NCBI GenBank assembly: GCA_023150055.1
Contig: JAKLLP010000027.1
Coordinates: forward strand, 4,939 to 12,495
DNA: 7,557 bases
Origin: Gammaproteobacteria bacterium
GTDB lineage: Bacteria > Pseudomonadota > Gammaproteobacteria > Steroidobacterales > GCA-2729495
Direction of reading: 5' to 3'
Part shown: positions 1 to 5,784 of the stretch, piece by piece
How the letters are laid out: the number at the start of each line of letters is the position of its first letter
How positions within the stretch are numbered: position 1 is the first letter of the stretch
The notes under the pieces: model-generated
The model's database searches: none
Told to the model about the DNA's origin: nothing
Seen by the model: the letters and a program-made list of their open reading frames with translations, nothing else
Program-made: the position numbers and the translations under genes

Positions 1-172
1 CGCCGCGGGCGGAGCAAGGGCGTAGAATCAGCGCCCCGCCGGCGACGGCGGGGAAGGTCTCGCCGATCTGCATCAGGGCGCCCAGGGATGTGACGAATAC
101 CACCGTGGTGGCGATGAAGAGCCAGCCACTGCACGAGATCCGGATGATCAGTCGATTCAATCCGCCGATCAT
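1..172 (-). CDS. Partial hypothetical small membrane protein (N-terminus only)
   Basis: Reading the minus strand from an ATG at 172-170 gives 57 codons without a stop up to the window edge, so the gene is cut off here. The protein starts MIGGLNRLIIRIS and then has a hydrophobic stretch at about residues 17-36 (GWLFIATTVVFVTSLGALMQ), which looks like a single membrane-spanning or signal-anchor helix. Codons use mostly G or C in third position, as expected of a real gene in this genome. A GGAG lies about 10 bases upstream of the ATG, which supports this start. It is divergent from the EVE-domain gene. I do not recognise the family and assign no function. The last residues seen (LRPCSARG) are too near the edge to judge. 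Confidence 0.5.
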   Translation of the reverse strand, partial: MIGGLNRLIIRISCSGWLFIATTVVFVTSLGALMQIGETFPAVAGGALILRPCSARG

Positions 173-277
173 GATGCCTGCGCTCCCCCGGCCTGCATGG
201 CGGGCATCATAGCCGAGCTGGTCGTGGTCGAGCGTCATGGGGAAAATGCGGGGACGGTATGGAGACGGGGTAGCCGC

Positions 278-730
278 ATGTCTTACTGGCTGATGAAATC
301 AGAGCCGACAGTGTTCAGCATCGACGACCTGGCACGCGTTCGCGTCACGCCGTGGGAGGGCGTGCGCAATTACCAGGCCCGGAACTTCATGCGGGATGGA
401 ATGCGCAAGGGGGATCTCGCGTTCCTGTATCACTCGAGCTGCGAGGTGCCGGGCATCATGGGGGTGATGGAGATCGGGCGCGAGGCGTACCCGGATCCGA
501 GCCAGTTCGATCCGGGCTCGCCCTATTTCGATCCGGCGAGCCGGCCTGATGACCCTCGCTGGTTGATGGTGGACGTCCGCTATCGGCGCCGCCTGCCCCG
601 CGCGATCACGCTAGCGGAGCTCAGGACGCACAGGGAGCTTGCCGCGCTGGCCTTGCTCCGCCGCGGTAACCGGCTCTCGATCATGCCCGTCACCGGGAAG
701 CAGTGGCAGTTCATCCTCGCCCTCGCCTGA
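278..730 (+). CDS. EVE domain-containing protein
   Basis: This encodes a 150-residue protein that is essentially one EVE domain, a PUA/YTH-like fold. The family resembles human thymocyte nuclear protein 1, and some members bind modified bases in nucleic acid; the cellular role of stand-alone bacterial copies is not settled. Visible family hallmarks are the N-terminal YWLMKSEP, WEGVRNYQARNFMR at about residues 26-39, GDLAFLYHSS at about 45-54 followed by a PGIMG segment, a DP-rich loop, and the C-terminal MPVTGKQW at about 136-143. I chose the ATG at 278 because EVE proteins begin almost directly with YWLMKSEP. An in-frame ATG at 197 would add 27 residues that look unlike the family. A purine-rich GGAGACGGGG lies upstream of the chosen start. 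It appears to be a single-gene unit, and nothing ties it functionally to the glyoxylate genes. Identity as EVE is firm; function is not. Confidence 0.93.
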   Translation: MSYWLMKSEPTVFSIDDLARVRVTPWEGVRNYQARNFMRDGMRKGDLAFLYHSSCEVPGIMGVMEIGREAYPDPSQFDPGSPYFDPASRPDDPRWLMVDVRYRRRLPRAITLAELRTHRELAALALLRRGNRLSIMPVTGKQWQFILALA

Positions 731-778
731 CGACAGCAGGGTTCAACGCACATCGGCGGGGCGCTATCTGACAGCAGA

Positions 779-900
779 GCGCTGCGGCCCGGGAGCGCCT
801 GCGCCGGGACACTCGCTGCGCACGTCCCTGTGCTGCGCTCGTTCGGGGTTCCGGCGCGCGGCTCCACACGCCCGTTACAGGCGCTCCCCGGGCCTTGCGC
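779..900. repeat. Long imperfect inverted repeat
   Basis: The left arm GGCCCGGGAGCGCCTG (786-801) is the reverse complement of the right arm CAGGCGCTCCCCGGGCC (878-894), apart from one extra base. Pairing continues inward, after three mismatches, with CGGG (805-808) against CCCG (871-874), and outward with GCGC at 779-782 and 897-900. The loop between the arms is about 60-76 bases. No T-run follows either arm, so it is not an ordinary terminator. It could be a structured RNA, a REP/MITE-type palindromic element or a remnant of one. Confidence 0.6.
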
Positions 901-967
901 CCAGGCGCGCGGCATTCACCGGCGAAGCTGGCTGGCCCAATGCGCCCCGCCGATCGGCGATCGAGCC

Positions 968-992
968 AACAAAAGTTCACCCATTTGGGTGA
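968..992 (-). terminator. Possible weak rho-independent terminator (minus strand)
   Basis: TCACCC (977-982) and GGGTGA (987-992) form a perfect 6-bp stem with a 4-base loop. Read on the minus strand, the stem is followed by ACTTTTGTT, a short and interrupted U-tract. It lies about 160 bases beyond the stop codon of the minus-strand regulator and could end that transcript. The stem is short and the T-run poor, so this is tentative. Confidence 0.35.
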
Positions 993-1114
993 TGACAGGC
1001 CTTCGGGGCATCGGTCACAGTTGCCGGCGGTGTCGCTGTGCGGCGCGGTGGCGGAGTTGGCCCGCTGCCGGGTCGTTGCAGCGCGCCTCAGGCGGCCGCT
1101 ACGGACGTCTGTGT

Positions 1115-1148
1115 ACCCTGGGCCGGGCCGCGAGGTCCGGTCCAGGGT
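1115..1148. other. 15-bp stem-loop with GCGA tetraloop, next to the regulator's stop codon
   Basis: ACCCTGGGCCGGGCC (1115-1129) pairs along its full length with GGTCCGGTCCAGGGT (1134-1148), enclosing GCGA (1130-1133). As plus-strand RNA this gives 13 Watson-Crick pairs plus two G-U wobbles and a GNRA tetraloop. As minus-strand RNA the two wobbles become A-C mismatches and the loop is UCGC. It starts only four bases beyond the regulator's stop codon (minus strand). Neither side has a T-run. It may stabilise or end the regulator's mRNA, or belong to an unrecognised plus-strand transcript. Confidence 0.6.
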
Positions 1149-1152
1149 GCGT

Positions 1153-2721
1153 TCAATCTCCGCGCGCTTCCCGGTGGAGGATTTCCTGGCGCACCTCGTT
1201 GATCTGGGTGCCTGGTGCCGAGGCTTGTCGCGCCTCGCACCGCGGATTGCGCGGGCAGGCGGTGCTTCGCGGGCAGATCAGGCTCGCCGGGTTGGCCAGC
1301 GCTTCGCTGATCCAGGCGATGTTGAGCACCTTGCCGATGGCGCGCAGTGACCTGGCCGCGGCGGCCGGTACTGCAGCCTCCCCACCGCGCCGCCGGCAGG
1401 CATCGGCCACCGACCGCACCAGCTCTGCAGCGTCGATACCCTGGGATTCGAGCGCCGGGACGAGGTCGACGCCCACGGACAGCACATGCGGGTTGCCAGC
1501 CATGTCGCGCGTGCGCAGCGAGTGACAGCAGTACAGGAGCGCCCGCTCGCCGTCCTGGAGGATGGAGATCTGCGACGAGGGACTCGCGCCCCGATGCACG
1601 TCCAGCATCCGGAACACGGCCCAGCGCGGACAGGGGTCGGTCACCATGGCCATGTTCCCCCAGGGCAGCGGTATGCCGTTGCCGCGGTAGACCGCACGCA
1701 GGAAACCGGGCGGATAGGCGTCGAAGAAGTGCCAGTGCCGATAGGGCGACACCGCGGTCATGCGTCGCATGATCACCGATGGCGTCAGCTCGAGCTTCCT
1801 GCCTGCGGGTTCGACCCGGTAGCTTTCGCGTGCCAGGAAGCGTCGATACGGTTGTCGCGGACAAAGGAGCGCGCCGGCGAAGAAACTGCACTCGAAATCC
1901 CGCCAGGCGTACAGGACATCCTGGGTATCCATGCCGCCGGGGCTCTGGTGACCGTCGTCCGGGCTGCCACCCATCTCTCCGCCGGTGGCGTGCGCCGACT
2001 TCAGGCCGTCGCCGCCGTGCAGGACCTTGTGGGCAATGTGCGAGGCGAGGTCGAACTTGAGTCTCGCCGTGTCCTTCTGCAGCTGCCGGTTCACGTACAC
2101 GCTCGATGGCGACTCGAAGAACGAGCGCACCATGCTGCGAACCTTGCGGTCGTTGTCGCGGGCGAGCACCGGCCTCTTGTCGAACCAGTGGATTTCCAGG
2201 CCATTGCGCCGACACAGGCCGAGCAAGCCGTCCACCGACAGCGGGAACTGCCTCGACCCGACCTGCTCCGCGGAGCGCTCGAGATCCGGGAAGTCGTTCT
2301 GCGCCTTTTCCTGGTAGGAGCGGATCAGCAGGTGCGCAAACTGCCGGCCGGTCGTTCCCGTCTGCGACAGGAGTTCGGGGATGGCGGCCTCGAGCAGCTC
2401 GCGGGAGAAAAGAAACCCCGGCTCGAGCGGCACCCGGGTCACGCCCCCGCCTTTCGCGCGGCGCGGGATGTCGACTTCGGGATTTCCGTCAAGGAACCAG
2501 CGGGGCTCTTTCTGAAAGACTGCGGCGAGCAACTCCAGCAATTCCTGGGAGGGAATGCGCTGCCCCGTCTCGATCATGCTGAGGTAGGAGACCGACGGTG
2601 CCAGGGCGGCATTCAACTGTATGCAGCGCGCCGAGACGTCCTGCAAGGTCAGTCCGTTGCGCTTGCGCAGCCCGCGGATCTTGGGCCCGAGGAAGTGGCT
2701 CTTGCGAAGCAGACCCGACAT
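1153..2721 (-). CDS. XRE-family transcriptional regulator, ScfR/RamB-like, divergent from aceBAK
   Basis: This 522-residue protein probably binds DNA to control acetate/glyoxylate genes. Residues 10-68 form an N-terminal helix-turn-helix (KIRGLRKRNGLTLQDVS, then SYLSMIETGQRIPS). The linker between the second and third helices is some residues longer than in usual XRE proteins. Residues ~125-245 resemble the IrrE/M78-like middle domain, but its zinc-peptidase HExxH is degenerate (LASHIAHKVLH, 225-235). A Gly/Asp/Ser-rich stretch at ~245-265 looks like an inserted linker. FECSFFAGALLCPR (276-289) matches the FAGALLMP-type segment of this architecture. The tail has a C-x5-C-x5-C cluster (C483, C489, C495). 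RamB and ScfR relatives, and the XRE regulators beside aceBA in other gammaproteobacteria, act in acetate or short-chain acyl metabolism; the role here is inferred from that and from location. The start at 2721 is preferred over the upstream ATG at 2907, because the extension would run through aceB and the promoter region. There is no clear Shine-Dalgarno. The exact subfamily (DUF2083 or DUF3612 type) is unsure. Confidence 0.85.
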   Translation of the reverse strand: MSGLLRKSHFLGPKIRGLRKRNGLTLQDVSARCIQLNAALAPSVSYLSMIETGQRIPSQELLELLAAVFQKEPRWFLDGNPEVDIPRRAKGGGVTRVPLEPGFLFSRELLEAAIPELLSQTGTTGRQFAHLLIRSYQEKAQNDFPDLERSAEQVGSRQFPLSVDGLLGLCRRNGLEIHWFDKRPVLARDNDRKVRSMVRSFFESPSSVYVNRQLQKDTARLKFDLASHIAHKVLHGGDGLKSAHATGGEMGGSPDDGHQSPGGMDTQDVLYAWRDFECSFFAGALLCPRQPYRRFLARESYRVEPAGRKLELTPSVIMRRMTAVSPYRHWHFFDAYPPGFLRAVYRGNGIPLPWGNMAMVTDPCPRWAVFRMLDVHRGASPSSQISILQDGERALLYCCHSLRTRDMAGNPHVLSVGVDLVPALESQGIDAAELVRSVADACRRRGGEAAVPAAAARSLRAIGKVLNIAWISEALANPASLICPRSTACPRNPRCEARQASAPGTQINEVRQEILHREARGD

Positions 2722-2729
2722 AACACTAA

Positions 2730-2767
2730 TGTGAAATTTACACTGTGAAATTTCCAATGTGAAATTT
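2730..2767. repeat. Three direct TGTGAAATTT repeats at 14-bp spacing, probable operator
   Basis: The identical 10-mer TGTGAAATTT occurs at 2730-2739, 2744-2753 and 2758-2767, so the period is exactly 14 bp. Copies 1 and 3 also share a preceding AA. The four-base spacers differ (ACAC, CCAA). The first copy plus spacer, GTGAAATTTACAC (2731-2743), is itself an imperfect palindrome. The array is an AT-rich island within GC-rich surroundings, midway between the divergent regulator and aceB. Copy 3 contains the regulator's candidate -35, copy 1 most of its -10, and copy 3 also covers the expected -35 zone of aceB. The most likely reader is the adjacent XRE regulator, which would allow autoregulation and control of aceBAK by one site. 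Confidence 0.8.
2735..2763 (-). promoter_or_regulatory. Candidate sigma-70 promoter for the divergent regulator
   Basis: On the minus strand, TTCACA (2763-2758, five of six bases of TTGACA) is followed after exactly 17 bp by TAAATT (2740-2735, four of six bases of TATAAT). Transcription would start near 2728, leaving only a few bases before the ATG at 2721. This agrees with the absence of a Shine-Dalgarno there. Both promoter boxes lie in the repeat array, so a bound regulator would block it. Confidence 0.5.
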
Positions 2768-2783
2768 TGCAGGGATGCTGGCC

Positions 2784-2789
2784 TAAGAT
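2784..2789 (+). promoter_or_regulatory. Candidate -10 element of aceBAK (TAAGAT)
   Basis: TAAGAT matches four of six bases of the -10 consensus, including the important second and last positions. The -35 position 17-19 bp upstream (GTGAAA at 2759-2764 is the best choice) is weak and lies in the third repeat, so activation by a bound protein is plausible. The box ends six bases before the aceB ATG, which would put the transcript start at or next to the start codon. Confidence 0.35.
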
Positions 2790-2795
2790 CAACCC

Positions 2796-4421
2796 ATGCG
2801 AACCGCACCCAGTCCAGGATCAACCCCTGCCGTCGTCGAAGAGGCGAGGCCGCAGGTCGCCCCGTTGCCCTGCGAGGAAGGCGCCGCCGTCCTTCACGAC
2901 CAGGCACTTGGCCTGCTCGCGCATCTGCACCGCCGGTTCGAGTCCCGGCGCCGGGAACTGCTCGCCGTAAGGCGGGAGCGCCAGGCAGCGATCGACGCGG
3001 GCGAGACCCCGGACTTTCTCCCCGGCACCACGGCGCTGCGCGCGGCGCCGTGGCGCATCGCGCCGGTGCCCGCCGACCTCCTCGACCGCCGCGTCGAGAT
3101 TACCGGTCCGGTGGACCGCAAGATGATGATCAATGCCCTCAATTCGCAGGCGCGGGCGTTCATGGCCGATTTCGAGGACTCCTGCGCCCCCACCTGGGAG
3201 AACATCGTCCGCGGGCAGGTGAATCTGCGCGATGCCGTCGACCGCAGCATCCGCTACACGGACCCCGGCACCGGTCGCGACTACCGGCTGGCGGAGCGCC
3301 CGGCGACCCTGCTGGTCCGTCCGCGCGGCTGGCACCTGCCGGAGAAGCATGTCCGCATCGACGGTGAGCCGGTCTCGGCCGCACTGTTCGATTTTGCGGT
3401 CTTCCTCGCCAACAACCACCGCGAACTCGCCCGTCGCGGCACAGGCCCGTACTTCTACCTGCCGAAGCTCGAGAGCCACCTCGAGGCGCGGTTGTGGAAC
3501 GAGGTCTTCGTCGCGGCCCAGGAATGGCTCGGCATGAAGCGCGGCACCATCAAGGCCACGGTGCTGATCGAGACCATCCTTGCGGCCTTCGAGATGGACG
3601 AGATTCTCTATGAGCTGCGCGAGCACTCGGCCGGCCTCAACTGCGGCCGCTGGGATTACATCTTCAGCTTCATCAAGAAATTCCGTAACCGGCCCGGTTT
3701 CGTGCTGCCGGACCGCGGCAGCCTGACGATGGATCGCGACTTCCTCGCCGCGTACGTGAACCTGCTCATCCGGACCTGTCATCGGCGTGGCGCCCATGCC
3801 ATGGGCGGGATGGCGGCCCAGATACCCATTCGCGGTGACGAGCAGGCCAACGCTGCCGCCATGGCGCGGGTGAAGGCGGACAAGATGCGTGAGGCGCATG
3901 CCGGCCATGACGGTACCTGGATCGCCCATCCCGGCCTGGCCGCGGTGGCGCTCGAGGCCTTCGCTGCCGTCATGTCCGGCCCGAACCAGATCGACCGGCT
4001 GCGCGAGGACGTGCACGTCGGGTCTGCCGACCTGCTGCGGGTGCCGGAGGGACCGATCACCGATGCCGGATTGCGCCACAACATCCGCGTCGGCGTTCAG
4101 TACCTGGAGGCCTGGCTCGGGGGACAGGGCTGCGTGCCGCTCTACCACCTGATGGAGGACGCAGCCACGGCGGAAATATCCCGCGCCCAACTCTGGCAGT
4201 GGCTGCGCCATGGCGCGCGTACCGAGGATGGTGCGGTGATCGACGCCGAGCGGTTCGACCGTGCACTGCGCGAGGAGCTCGACGTGATCGCCGGCGAGGT
4301 CGGCACGCAGCGCTTCGAGACGGGCCATTTCGACACGGCCGCGCGCCTGTTCGGCCAGATGATCCGAAAGAATGACTTCGACGAGTTCCTGACCCTACCC
4401 GCCTACGACTACCTGCCCTGA
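2796..4421 (+). CDS. aceB: Malate synthase A
   Basis: Malate synthase condenses glyoxylate with acetyl-CoA and water to malate and CoA, the second step of the glyoxylate bypass, in the cytosol. The 541-residue length fits the A isoform (E. coli AceB is about 533) and not the ~720-residue G form. The family signature REHSAGLNCGRWDYIF is at residues 275-290. The glyoxylate-binding region RPRGWHL is at 175-181, and the MEDAATAE motif at 453-460 carries the expected catalytic aspartate (D455). GPVDRKMMINALNS and FMADFEDSCAPTWEN in the N-terminal third are also typical. The start at 2796 is the only ATG before the conserved core. It has no recognisable Shine-Dalgarno, which fits a leaderless or very short-leader mRNA. 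The stop overlaps the ribosome binding site of aceA, so the two are co-transcribed. No lesion is seen. Confidence 0.97.
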   Translation: MRTAPSPGSTPAVVEEARPQVAPLPCEEGAAVLHDQALGLLAHLHRRFESRRRELLAVRRERQAAIDAGETPDFLPGTTALRAAPWRIAPVPADLLDRRVEITGPVDRKMMINALNSQARAFMADFEDSCAPTWENIVRGQVNLRDAVDRSIRYTDPGTGRDYRLAERPATLLVRPRGWHLPEKHVRIDGEPVSAALFDFAVFLANNHRELARRGTGPYFYLPKLESHLEARLWNEVFVAAQEWLGMKRGTIKATVLIETILAAFEMDEILYELREHSAGLNCGRWDYIFSFIKKFRNRPGFVLPDRGSLTMDRDFLAAYVNLLIRTCHRRGAHAMGGMAAQIPIRGDEQANAAAMARVKADKMREAHAGHDGTWIAHPGLAAVALEAFAAVMSGPNQIDRLREDVHVGSADLLRVPEGPITDAGLRHNIRVGVQYLEAWLGGQGCVPLYHLMEDAATAEISRAQLWQWLRHGARTEDGAVIDAERFDRALREELDVIAGEVGTQRFETGHFDTAARLFGQMIRKNDFDEFLTLPAYDYLP

Positions 4422-4430
4422 GGAACAACC
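4419..4430 (+). promoter_or_regulatory. aceA ribosome binding site overlapping the aceB stop codon
   Basis: TGAGGA combines the aceB stop codon (4419-4421) with a Shine-Dalgarno-like core, seven bases upstream of the aceA ATG at 4431. This arrangement suggests translational coupling between malate synthase and isocitrate lyase. Confidence 0.7.
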
Positions 4431-5723
4431 ATGAACAAGCAGATGCAGATGGATGCGGAACAACTTCGCCGTGAATGGTCGGACAGCCCGCGCTGGGCGG
4501 GGGTCGAGCGCGCCTACAGCGCCGAGGACGTGGTGCGGCTGCGTGGCTCGGTGCACGTCGAGCACACGCTGGCGCGGATGGGCGCCGAGAAGTTCTGGCG
4601 GTTGCTGCAGACCGAAACCGTCGTCACGGCGCTCGGCGCGGTCACCGGCAACCAGGCGGTCGAGGAAATCCAGGCAGGACTCAAGGCGATCTACTGCTCG
4701 GGCTGGCAGGTGGCCGGTGACGGCAACAGCGCCGGCGAGATGTATCCCGACCAGAGCCTCTACCCGGTCGACTCGGTGCCGAAAATGGTCGAGCGGATCA
4801 ACAACGCGTTTCTCCGCACCGACCAGATTCACCACATGAGCGGCGATGGGCGCATCGACTGGTTCGCGCCGATCATCGCCGACGCCGAGGCTGGTTTCGG
4901 CGGCAATCTCAACGCCTTCGAACTCACCAAGTCGTTGATCCGCGCCGGCGCCGCCGCGGTCCACTTCGAGGACCAGCTTTCGTCCGCCAAGAAGTGCGGC
5001 CACCTCGGCGGCAAGGTGCTGGTGCCGACCCAGGATGCGATCAACAAGCTCGTGGCTGCCCGGTTCGCTGCCGACGTCATGGGGGTGCCTACCGTCCTCA
5101 TCGCGCGCACCGACGCCGATGCGGCCGGCCTGCTCCAGTCCGACTTCGACCCGCGTGACGCGAAGTTTCTCACCGGCGCGAGAACCGGCGACGGTTTCTT
5201 CGAGGCCCGGGCCGGGCTCGAGCAGGCGATCGACCGAGGCCTCTCCTATGCGCCCTTCGCCGACCTCATCTGGTGCGAAACATCGAAGCCGGATCTGGCC
5301 CAGGCGGAGAAGTTCGCGCGGGCCATTCACGGGAAATACCCAGGCAAACTGCTCGCCTACAACTGCTCGCCGTCGTTCAACTGGAAGGCCAATCTTCCCG
5401 CCGAACGGCTCCGCGATTTTCGCGAGCAACTGGCGGCCATGGGTTATCGCTTCCAGTTCATCACGCTCGCCGGCTGGCACGCGCTCAACCTGTCGATGTT
5501 CGAACTCTCGCGCGCCTACCGTGAGGAGGGCATGCTCGCCTACTCGCAGATGCAGCAGCGCGAGTTTGCCAACGAAGTCCATGGATTCCGCGCGACCCGG
5601 CACCAGGCCTTCGTCGGTACCGGCTATTTCGATGCCGTGCAGACCGCGATCTCCTCCGGTCAGGCCTCGACCACGGCGATGGCCGGCAGTACCGAGACCG
5701 CCCAGTTCCGCAGCGGCACATGA
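4431..5723 (+). CDS. aceA: Isocitrate lyase
   Basis: Isocitrate lyase cleaves isocitrate to succinate and glyoxylate, the first committed step of the bypass, as a cytosolic Mg-dependent tetramer. The 430-residue protein aligns with E. coli AceA (434) from start to end. The catalytic signature KKCGH is at residues 187-191, with C189 matching the active-site cysteine (C195 in E. coli). The metal-binding [11 protein letters not shown] has its first aspartate at 151. [27 protein letters not shown] and the end segment [12 protein letters not shown]...STETAQF are all present. The ATG at 4431 follows a good Shine-Dalgarno and sits only nine bases after aceB. It competes with isocitrate dehydrogenase for isocitrate, which is why aceK follows. 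It appears complete and functional. Confidence 0.98.
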   Translation: MNKQMQMDAEQLRREWSDSPRWAGVERAYSAEDVVRLRGSVHVEHTLARMGAEKFWRLLQTETVVTALGAVTGNQAVEEIQAGLKAIYCSGWQVAGDGNSAGEMYPDQSLYPVDSVPKMVERINNAFLRTDQIHHMSGDGRIDWFAPIIADAEAGFGGNLNAFELTKSLIRAGAAAVHFEDQLSSAKKCGHLGGKVLVPTQDAINKLVAARFAADVMGVPTVLIARTDADAAGLLQSDFDPRDAKFLTGARTGDGFFEARAGLEQAIDRGLSYAPFADLIWCETSKPDLAQAEKFARAIHGKYPGKLLAYNCSPSFNWKANLPAERLRDFREQLAAMGYRFQFITLAGWHALNLSMFELSRAYREEGMLAYSQMQQREFANEVHGFRATRHQAFVGTGYFDAVQTAISSGQASTTAMAGSTETAQFRSGT

Positions 5724-5784
5724 GGGTGCGCTCGCTGCGCGGGGCGGCTTGAAGGGACCGGCACGAGTGGACGGTGGCGCAGAG

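Larger units (their letters stand above)
731..1152. other. Non-coding interval with several inverted repeats
   Basis: This 422-base gap lies between the EVE gene and the 3' end of the divergently arranged regulator. Open frames across it exist on both strands, but their translations are arginine/serine/alanine-rich, resemble no family and overlap one another, as expected of GC-rich non-coding DNA. No tRNA, rRNA, tmRNA, RNase P, 6S or SRP RNA signature was seen. It does contain three secondary-structure candidates, listed separately: 779-900, 977-992 and 1115-1148. It may be the 3' flank of two genes, a remnant of a lost element, or a small-RNA locus. Confidence 0.6.

Noticed and set aside
197..277. 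27-residue N-terminal extension of the EVE protein
   Set aside because: EVE proteins begin with YWLMKSEP, and the extension has no family similarity.
732..777. GACAGCAG at 732-739 and 770-777 as a target-site duplication
   Set aside because: Only eight bases, 38 bp apart, with no transposase or terminal repeats between them; probably chance.
1088..2215. 375-codon minus-strand frame overlapping the regulator in another frame
   Set aside because: It is arginine/proline/glycine-rich with no family features. The regulator frame itself is intact to its Cys-rich end, so no frameshift is needed.
1486..2748. 420-codon plus-strand open frame across the regulator
   Set aside because: It is antisense to the XRE regulator, and its start region would read through the repeat/promoter area of the opposite gene; no domain recognised.
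2722..2907. Upstream start for the regulator at 2907
   Set aside because: The added 62 residues are antisense to the aceB start and cross the operator array. The conserved LLRKSHFLGPKIR start follows directly after the ATG at 2721.
2820..4328. 502-codon open frame on the minus strand across aceB
   Set aside because: It is antisense to malate synthase A, which has all family motifs; the composition is that of a shadow frame.
5035..5784. Extension of the aceK frame 250 codons upstream
   Set aside because: It lies inside aceA in another frame and reads as Ser/Arg/Pro-rich nonsense; family similarity starts at the ATG at 5785.
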